From: Euperipatoides rowelli
Lineage: Eukaryota > Onychophora > Udeonychophora > Euonychophora > Peripatopsidae
Reading direction: 5' to 3' (one strand)
DNA length: 13,414 nucleotides
Assembly: GCA_003024985.2 (NCBI GenBank)
Contig: PXIH01S0007182.1
Shown: positions 7,701 to 13,414 of the stretch, piece after piece
Numbering within the stretch: the stretch's first letter is position 1
Layout: each line of letters begins with the position of its first letter
The notes under the pieces: model-generated
Told to the model about the DNA's origin: nothing
The model's input: the letters and a program-made list of their open reading frames with translations, nothing else
Databases searched by the model: none
Translations under genes and position numbers: made by a program

Positions 7701-8650
7701 TGGTTTGTTTGTTCTGGTCTGTTTTCATCACTTGTTAGATATTTCATTAGTTTATCCTTTGGAACTTGAAGTCACCTATTCTTATGAAGCTCTGTTTTTG
7801 CCATCCTCCCTTTGGTATCATCAGATCTTTTATCATAATTTGGCATTTCTCCTAGTTAAGTTTCAGCCCTACTGAAACCAAGTTAGGTATCAGTTCTTTT
7901 TCTTCTATTATTAATATGTTATCCGCATATACTAGTAAAATTGGTGAAGTAATATTGTTTTGCATGAGATTGAACTAAGATAACACTTCCATTTTAAAGC
8001 TGGGGTGAGAGTGGACATCCTTGCTTTACTCCGGTTTTCTTTCTTTTGAAGTCTGATACTTGTCCATACCATAGTATTCAAGTCACTTCGTAAAGGCAGA
8101 GCATGATGATTCTATTTATATGGAAATGTAAGACTTTTTGGTGTTTTAAGATTGCAACTATTGCAGCATTATTCACTGAGACAACTGCTATTTCCAGGTC
8201 TAAGGTTAGCACATAGTTTATTTTCCCCACTCTCCAGAACTCTTCCAGAATTCTTGTTGTGACACAAAATCATCTACTGATCTGTTTGATAGGAAGGCCA
8301 CTTGATACATTCACCTAAAAGTCTTCTCTTCAGGATATGTTTTGCATGTAATTTACTGTATATGCAATATTGCAGAGTGTGATTCACCTGTAATCTGTGA
8401 TTGTTTTGGTTTTTGGAATTGGTACTTGAATCGTCATCGTCCACTGTTCTGGGATTTTGTTTTCTATCCAAAACTTTGGTCAGAATTTTGACAATGTTTC
8501 TTTTTATTTCGGTTGGTGCTGCTTTCAACATTTCCACACTTATTCTATCTAAACCTGGGGCTAAGTTTGGTTTCGATTCATTCACTCTGTTCACAATCTC
8601 TGTTTCCGTTGCTGGCCCTGTTATTGGCCAGTGGTTCTTTTCCATTAATG
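7700..8650 (-). pseudogene. Reverse transcriptase of the minus-strand LINE, broken
   Basis: The best kept segment, 8274-8645, contains KPNLAPGLDRISVEMLK, an RT0-type motif before the fingers. Further on lie a motif-A-like segment, VLTLDLEIA (about 8187-8213), motif B, TGVKQGCPLSPQL (about 7998-8037), and the catalytic box. The box reads Tyr-Ala-Asp-Asn at 7918-7929, so the second catalytic Asp has become Asn. SPILLVYADNILIIEE around it fits the family well. The motifs fall in different frames and are separated by stops, so several indels have accumulated. The order of motifs is correct for a LINE RT. Confidence 0.85.
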
Positions 8651-9200
8651 GGTCAATCTCTTAGTCCTTGTGACACAATTTCTTCTTGCCATTTTGACAT
8701 GGGAATTAATCTTTGTTTCTTTTTGTTTTGATTGTTTTTTTTTAGAAACTTGTATGTCTGATGTGGTCTTTGAAGGGGATGAAGCTTTATAATATTTTGG
8801 AAAAAGTTTTAATATTTCCGGTCTTCATGATTCCTGTATGTTTTCATCAGTTTTCTCTGGCCTCTTCCAGCCTTGCTTTGATCATTGGATCTTCTGGCTT
8901 TCTGTAGTGGTTGTACTGTGCTTTTAGCCTTGCTGCTGTGGCTTTTCTTTGCCCAGGCATGTTAGAGGAAGATAGTTTGTTTAGAGTTCCTGCTTATGCT
9001 TGTTGTGTATATGATACTACTTCTTCCAATGACCTTGCTTTATTTTGTTCCACATTTTTTGGTGCATCCTGATTCATTAGGTTTTTGCATACATTTGGAA
9101 ATTCAATTTCTCACTTTTTTTTTAGCCAAGAAGGTTCCACTTTTTTCTGGGTTTTAACTTCATTTATTTCTGTGGCTGTTCTTCTATGGTCTCCTGCCAT
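8650..9200 (-). pseudogene. Linker region of the minus-strand LINE
   Basis: Between endonuclease and RT the - strand carries a basic, alanine-rich segment (PGQRKATAARLKAQYNHYRK, about 8890-8965, then a PMIKARLEEARE-like stretch). It is preceded by a Lys/Glu-rich part with NLMNQDAPKNVEQNKARSLE at about 9015-9080. Charged linkers of this kind are usual in LINE proteins. It is broken by stops and an A-run near 9112-9123 where the frame is uncertain. Confidence 0.6.
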
Positions 9201-9930
9201 TGCATTTCTGCTCTTATTAGATTGTGGTCTGTGGAAACTTCCTTTATTATTTTTGCACTTGTATGTCTTATATGCATGTTTTTATCTTCTTTCCTGGCTA
9301 GTATGTGATCTATGATTATAATTTTCTGTTTGTCCAAGTTATTAAAACCATTTTTGACTTGGGAAAGGTTGTCAGTATGTTTAGACCAAAAAGCTGTACT
9401 TGTAGTTTGAGTTGCCTCCCATTTTCATTGCATTTTTTTATATTTGAGTGATAATCTTTGCTTAAATCAAGGATCCCAATGTGTGCATTGAAATCTCCCA
9501 CAATGATTATAGGGGTATGGAGAATACCACCTCTTGTCTTCCTATTATTTTCTTCAGCTGGCTCCAAGTCTCCATGTATCGAATATCTGTTGAACTGGGA
9601 ACATGTTTGGATATTAGTGTATATATTTTTCACCTTATTTCTAAGTAAGCCATGCATATGCTGTCATTGGTTGGTATAAATTTATCGACTTTAATGATGC
9701 CCTTCCTTTTCATTAATATTCCAGATCCTTGGTACTGGGCTCGCTTATCATGTTCTCCACTGATACCAATTATAAGTGCTGTGAATGGTCTTCCTATGGC
9801 CAAATGGGTTTCCTGAAGGCATGCTACGCTGATCTTAAGATCCACCATAATTATACAGCTATTAACTCTCTTTTCTTTTGTGCTGCATCCTCTCATGTTC
9901 CATGTAGCCATCCATGTTTTGTTCTCTAAG
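9200..9930 (-). pseudogene. AP-type endonuclease of the minus-strand LINE, broken
   Basis: The domain starts near 9917 with ATWNMRG, followed by ACLQETH with the catalytic Glu codon at about 9810-9812, and QGSGILMKR. A frameshift near 9655 moves to the frame at 9316-9657, which has PIIIVGDFNAHIG with the Asp of GDFNA at about 9493-9495, and a TWTNRK-type segment. A second frameshift near 9320 leads to IIDHIL and then STDHNLIRAEMQ, whose Asp-His pair lies at 9224-9229. All the usual catalytic positions are still present in this domain, unlike in the RTE copy, but they are spread over three frames. Confidence 0.85.
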
Positions 9931-10330
9931 TACACAGGGTTTGAGATCCCCAATTCCTTTCTTCCTAATTCATTATCTACAAATGCAACTGCTGGGTGAA
10001 ACACCATTTCTATGTCTTTGATAATGTTCATTCCTTCTATTCCATCTAATATTCTTATGATGATGTCATAGTGGTTACATCCAATTTGTCCTTTCCTTGT
10101 CTGCAAGCGATACACAGTGTTGTGACTGCGTCCCCCACTGGTCTAATTGAAATTGTTGGTCCTCTTTCAAACTATATTACTATTGTTGCCTTATATAAGT
10201 TGGATATTGCTGCAATAGACTCTCCGCCTCCCCAGAACCTCTCTTTCTCCCGGTCTTGTAGAAGTCCCAGTATTTGCTCTTTTTCCTTTGGTGTGCCATC
10301 CTCTGTACTATGGCCTCATACCTAGGGCTC
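9931..10330 (-). pseudogene. Coding remnant upstream of the LINE endonuclease
   Basis: Two overlapping - strand frames look coding. One runs from about 10291 to 10055 with a single internal TAG at 10172-10174 and reads ERFWGGGESIAAISNLYKAT, then ERGPTISIRPVGDAVTTLCI. The other, 9630-10115, runs into the endonuclease and begins with IIIRILDGIEGMNIIKDIEM. They may be the end of a first protein overlapping the start of the second, or one frame split by an indel near 10080-10110. I recognise no domain and no zinc-knuckle pattern. Confidence 0.45.
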
Positions 10331-10540
10331 CTTTCCCTGATACCTCCCTGTGGTTCTCTATATTCTACCTAAGACATTTTTGATATCTGTCTCCGCAAGT
10401 CCTGTGTGCTTTGTTGATGTACTCCTGAATTTAAAAGGTGCAAAAAGACAGTTCCCATCTTTTATTTTATTTACCAGAACTGTGTTTTCTGTCTTGTTAA
10501 AAACCTTTCTTATTTTTTTCTTGAGTCATTGTGTTAGGTT

Positions 10541-11063
10541 ATTCTGGTTTAATTAAAGATTTGAAATTAAAATTACTGAAAAAAAATTCTGAAAAAGAAG
10601 ATAAAGAAACAGAAAAGAAAAAAATATGTAGGCCCTATATAAAAGGAAGTGTGGAGAGATGGGGGACTTACCAGTCTACGCCCTTTTTATTGAATAATCT
10701 AATTAATTCAATGTTTAATTTGGGCTCGTGGTTATTTTAGCTGAATTATGAATTTTGTACCGTATAACCATCTCAATGTTCCCTTATTTTAAAATATTGT
10801 TTTTTGTCGAAAAATCGGAAAAAAAATAATTTGGAAAAAAATTTTTTTTTTTTAATTAAAAAAATTTTTTTTTTAATTTTCTATAGACTAAATATAATTT
10901 AAAACTATGCAAAAATTATTAAAATGGGATAATTTTTTTAAAAAAAAGTACCCTTACCCTGAAGCAAAAGTCTAACTGTAGGGTATAAACTTCTCAAAAA
11001 TGTTTTCCATGGCTGGTTTATTTCCGCTTATTATTTTCATTTTTCATACTAGCTACACTTCGT
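10541..11063. other. AT-rich spacer with long A and T runs
   Basis: No gene is recognisable. The open frame at 10531-10740 is Lys-rich because of A-rich sequence and has no motif. Part of 10541-10700, around GTAGACTGG on the - strand, could belong to the 5' leader of the minus-strand LINE. Between about 10818 and 10880 the sequence is nearly pure A and T, with A-runs and T-runs facing each other as a self-complementary tract. Confidence 0.45.
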
Positions 11064-11539
11064 TTTCACTACATTTTCTTCATTTTGAAGAAAACAAGCT
11101 CATATAAGTTCAGATTTATGCTCTGGGAGACATCTTTAAAATCTCTTAATGGATAAAAAAAGTATCGTAAAGCAGTTCTGTTCTCACGGAATTTATACAG
11201 GGAGATAGATAATTTATTGTGGATTGATGAAGGTTTCTTTTCTAGTATTTCTGGAACAGACACTAGAAATGAGCCCTTCATCAATCCACACACACCTCCC
11301 CCCGCAAAAAAAAAAGATAATTTATTGAAAAATAAATCATTTTGTATAATTAACTTTTTTTTAATATTTTGTATATTATATCCCTCCCCCCCTCAAAATA
11401 TTATCTATCTCCCTGTATAAATTCCATGGGAACAGAACTGCTTTACAAGACTTTTTTTTTCCAATAAAGATGATTCCCAGAAAAGAAATCCAAAGTTATT
11501 TGAGCTCGTTTTCTTCAAAACGAAGAAAAAGTAGTGAAA
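11064..11539. repeat. Nested foldback (inverted-repeat) element
   Basis: The arm at 11064-11213 is complementary to the arm at 11400-11539, with roughly 85 percent identity by eye and one small gap. Two exact blocks stand out: 26 bp at 11188-11213 with 11400-11425, and a 17-bp block around GTAAAGCAGTTCTGTTC. The 186-bp loop contains a second hairpin at 11218-11290. Beyond the arms, GGTTTATTTC at about 11016-11025 matches GAAATAAACC at 11536-11545, as if the left arm gained about 40 bases. No transposase frame lies between. The form fits a non-autonomous foldback or MITE-like element, but no target duplication is obvious. Confidence 0.85.
11218..11290. repeat. Inner hairpin within the foldback loop
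   Basis: TGTGGATTGATGAAGG at 11218-11233 is exactly complementary to 11275-11290. Inside this stem a second paired part follows: TTTCTAGT with ACTAGAAA, then CTG with CAG, leaving a tiny loop near 11254-11257. The whole folds as one hairpin of about 73 nt with a 5-6 nt internal bulge on each side. Confidence 0.9.
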
Positions 11540-11642
11540 TAAACCATTTTGGTAAGTCAAATCTAGAAATTTGTTCTTAGATTTTTGCTAATAAAAGTAA
11601 TATGTCCCCAAAGTAATGGTAGCCTACTAATGAATTTTTTTC

Positions 11643-12443
11643 TCTCTTTCAAGTACATCAGGGCGTTTTTCAAGATGGCTGACGAAGTGGCATTATAAGA
11701 TGTGCATAATGATACATGAAGAACTTATAATTTTTTTCTAGTATAGTTATAAAATACAGTCTTACTCATTAAATGTAGTTGTGAACATTTTTTTCTGTTA
11801 TAGCATTAATATACAGTGCAGTAAATTCTAGTTGTGAACTTTTTTTCTGTTATAGTGCTAATATACAGTACTTGTAAACTTTTTTTTATATACAGTACAA
11901 ACTTAGTACTCCCCTAACTTTATTCCACTTGTGCAGGGTTAGTTGTCTCCTAACTTTTATATTAAGTAAAGTATTCTATTTTGATGTTTATCTTACAGTT
12001 ATGATTTTTTTTTACTACCGTATAGTTATTAAATACAATACAGTAAATTGTGTTTGTGAATATTTTTTTCCACAACTATAAAATACAGTACAAGAAAATG
12101 GCACTTGTGATTTTTTTTTTTTCTCTTTTAGGTCCATCTGGTCCATTTTCAAGATGACTGACTGGAAGTGGTGTCATAAGATAATATGCAGAATCATATG
12201 TGAAGAACTTATTTCTATTATAGTTATAGAATATAGTATAATCAGTTTCACAATCATGAAATGTAGTTGTGAAATGTACAATACAGTAAATTCGAGTTGT
12301 GAACTTTTTTTTATATACAGTACAAACTTAGTACTCCCCTAACTTTATTCCACTTATACAAGGTTAGTTGTCTCCTAACTTTTATATAAAGTATAGTATT
12401 CTATGGTGGTGTCTATCCTACAGTTATGATTTTTTCTATTACA
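11643..12443. repeat. Two diverged tandem copies of a unit of about 480 bp
   Basis: The first copy, about 11643-12120, and the second, about 12122-12443, share CAAGATGGCTGAC/CAAGATGACTGAC near their starts (11671 and 12150, offset 479). They also share a long, almost identical block from TATATACAGTACAAACTTAG through TTGTCTCCTAAC (from about 11887 and 12312, offset 425). The 54-base change in offset is explained by an extra unit in copy 1. The second copy ends near CAGTTATGATTTTTT, which in copy 1 is followed by another 100 bases. No coding potential is seen; the + frame at 12154-12342 is incidental. Confidence 0.85.
11778..11868. repeat. Internal 53-54 bp sub-repeat in tandem copy 1
   Basis: TAGTTGTGAAC, a T-run, CTGTTATAG, then TAATATACAGT occurs twice in succession, from about 11778 and again from about 11831. 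Copy 2 of the large unit has only one equivalent segment. This accounts for the length difference between the two large copies. Confidence 0.75.
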
Positions 12444-12475
12444 ATTATCAAATTAGAGACAAGATAAAATAATTA

Positions 12476-12800
12476 TTCATGCTTGATTGTGTTTGTATCT
12501 GTAAGGAGTTTAATACTGGAGTATGTGTGTGCAATCTAAAAGAGCATATCCTATACTCAGAAGTTATTAAAAAAATTATAGGCTAATTTAAGGATCAAAT
12601 GAACTCTGAGATTATTAAAGAGTTTGTAGGACTTCGATCAAAAATGTACAGCTTCATAACCAACAATACGGTGAAGAAAGCCACTAAGGGTAATACAAAA
12701 TATATGATGAAGCAAAAGTTGATGCATCAGAACTATAAAAATTGCTTATTCCGAAAATTATATTGGACGAGCATGACATCATCACCTTCATTAAAAAAGT
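12476..12800 (+). pseudogene. Remnant of a Polinton-like family-B DNA polymerase C-terminus
   Basis: The frame around 12584-12838 contains FKDQMN, IIKEFVGLRSKMYSF (about 12611-12655), a KKATKGNTKY stretch (about 12674-12703) and an LMHQNYKNCLF-like segment (about 12719-12751). I recognise the pattern (K-E/D-x-x-N, EFVGLR-K-MYS, KKAKG-K, YK-CLF) from the C-terminal part of protein-primed family-B DNA polymerases of Polinton/Maverick elements and related animal proteins. Upstream, the same frame is interrupted by a TAA at 12584-12586 and has recognisable residues back to about 12506. Downstream the similarity fades near 12790. Only about 90 residues survive, far short of a polymerase of roughly 1000, so this is a fragment. 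The identification is from memory of the family, without a search. Confidence 0.55.
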
Positions 12801-12839
12801 TTTTAAATTTAATTTGTTATGTTTTATATTTGAACTAGT

Positions 12840-12915
12840 TTAAAAGCCTATCAAAATGATGACAGAGCAGCGTGACAGACATCATGACCAAACTGGCCTT
12901 TTATTATATTAGATA
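12840..12915. repeat. Probable end of a dispersed repeat
   Basis: GACAGACATCATGACCAAAC, then TGGCCTTTTATTATATTAGA, resembles the terminal segment of a dispersed repeat that I recall from several invertebrate genomes. In those copies it is often followed by another copy beginning with the GC-rich hairpin also seen at 13308-13325. I cannot name the family. Only the end is visible; the rest of this copy appears lost or replaced by the polymerase remnant. Confidence 0.4.
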
Positions 12916-13095
12916 AAGTTTATAGTTAAAACATTTAGTATCAATAAAAAATTTATGTTTACATACATACATAGTTAAAAAATTTATTTGCATATTAAAG
13001 TAAAATAATTTTAGTTGTTAAGCATCTTTCATCCAAGGTCTTAGCCTCAGTTTACATCCTGGTGCTAGGAGTTTCTCAAAAATCATGAAAATGAC
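12916..13095. other. AT-rich spacer, no gene seen
   Basis: Contains a short CATACATACATA run near 12963-12972 and a block at 13021-13080 of ordinary composition. No frame or repeat is recognised. Confidence 0.5.
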
Positions 13096-13274
13096 ATGAT
13101 GATGTCACTTCCACTCAGTCATCTTGGATTTACTGAATTTTAACATATGATGATGTCACTCCCGATTCGTCATCTTGGAAAAGACCAGGATGAACATATA
13201 ACAGGAAAAAATATCTAAGTTTTTCATGGATTGTTCTACACATCTCATGATGTCACTTCAACTGTCATCTTGGA
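13096..13274. repeat. Three copies of a 34-bp motif, reverse orientation
   Basis: Copies lie at about 13096-13129, 13146-13179 and 13246-13274. Each reads ATGATGTCACT, a variable middle, then GTCATCTTGGA. The first and third are also followed by a similar GATTT...AATTTTAACATA tail. On the - strand each reads TCCAAGATGAC, 4-6 variable bases, then GGAAGTGACATCAT or a close variant. This matches the start of both tandem units at 11669-11710 and 12148-12180. Confidence 0.8.
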
Positions 13275-13289
13275 TTTTTTTAATTTTAA

Positions 13290-13414
13290 CATACTAGCTT
13301 TAGTACCCGGCGTTGCCCGGGTGTCCCTTGTCCTGTTATCCCCCCCCCCAACCTTAAAAAATGCAAAAGTTTATTTCTATTGTCTACACTATGGAACCTA
13401 TCCCCATGCCAAAT
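13290..13414 (+). repeat. Start of a dispersed repeat with a GC-rich hairpin, cut by the window edge
   Basis: ACTAGCTTTAGTACCCGG leads into ACCCGGCGTTGCCCGGGT at about 13304-13321, a perfect 6-bp stem with a 6-nt loop. A C-run (near 13340-13349) and CTATGGAACCTATCCCCATG, then CCAAAT, follow at the window end. I recall the hairpin and the CATGCCAAAT part from a widespread invertebrate repeat. The element continues beyond the window, so its class cannot be decided. Confidence 0.5.

Larger units (their letters stand above)
6315..10540 (-). mobile_element. Decayed LINE of a non-RTE clade, minus strand
   Basis: Reading the - strand from right to left gives a 5' region, an upstream coding remnant, an AP-type endonuclease, a basic linker, a reverse transcriptase, a C-terminal region, and a long purine-rich 3' region. 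The motifs (ATWNMRG, LQETH, GDFNAHIG, TDHNLIRAEM, GVKQGCPLSP, YADN) establish a non-LTR retrotransposon. The protein differs clearly from the RTE element upstream: the C-terminal region has AP...LIKTNRTSLRQMEREI and RIRYWANIIRSE-type segments. I cannot assign a clade safely. I see no target-site duplication or poly(A), so both ends are approximate, and the 5' end could reach about 10700. It is interrupted by many stops and frameshifts. Confidence 0.8.

Noticed and set aside
8401-9315. Plus-strand frames opposite the minus-strand LINE (8401-8731, 9085-9315, 9458-9679, 9729-9929, 10071-10556)
   Set aside because: They are antisense to the RT, linker and endonuclease segments, whose motifs fix the coding strand as minus.
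6315-10700. Target-site duplication for the minus-strand LINE
   Set aside because: I compared the sequence near 6290-6330 with 10500-10720 and found no convincing direct repeat, so the ends remain approximate.
11069-11420. Frames within the foldback element on both strands
   Set aside because: The region is explained by the inverted repeat. The frames have no motif and overlap each other across the hairpin.
12154-12342. Plus-strand frame of 62 residues in the second tandem copy
   Set aside because: The equivalent first copy does not keep the frame, so it is incidental.

Overview
The window looks like AT-rich, non-coding nuclear DNA from an animal, most likely an invertebrate. The evidence is decayed non-LTR retrotransposons, a GATA microsatellite, AT-rich spacer, foldback repeats and no prokaryotic gene organisation. 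A mollusc such as a cephalopod is a guess from the repeat mix, not a demonstrated assignment. I see no intact host gene. Every protein signal I can support belongs to a mobile element, and all are broken.

Layout. 1-2758: AT-rich spacer with one large imperfect (GATA)n array at about 1361-1632. 2773-5883: a complete-length but dead LINE on the + strand, of RTE/BovB type by its protein motifs, flanked by a clear 14-bp target-site duplication (2759-2772 and 5884-5897). 5898-6310: spacer containing two adjacent perfect palindromes. About 6315-10540: a second, more decayed LINE on the - strand of a different clade. It has an apurinic-type endonuclease (TWN, QETH, GDFNA, TDH motifs) and a reverse transcriptase (QGCPLSP, and YADN in place of YADD), followed by a long purine-rich 3' region. 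The two LINEs converge, 3' end to 3' end.

10540-11063: AT-rich spacer. 11064-11539: a nested foldback element, with arms of about 150 and 140 bp around a loop that itself contains a second strong hairpin. 11643-12443: two diverged tandem copies of a unit of about 480 bp, whose first copy carries an extra internal 54-bp expansion. 12476-12800: a remnant resembling the C-terminal part of the family-B DNA polymerase of Polinton/Maverick-like elements. 12840-12915: what looks like the end of a repeat. 13096-13274: three copies of a motif of about 34 bp that also occurs, on the opposite strand, in the tandem repeat. 13290-13414: the start of a repeat with a GC-rich hairpin that runs off the window.

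Nothing here works together as a pathway. The window is best read as a mobile-element graveyard. Its more interesting parts are the foldback structure, the shared two-orientation motif, the polymerase remnant, and the RTE reading frame that runs out through its own 3' tail.
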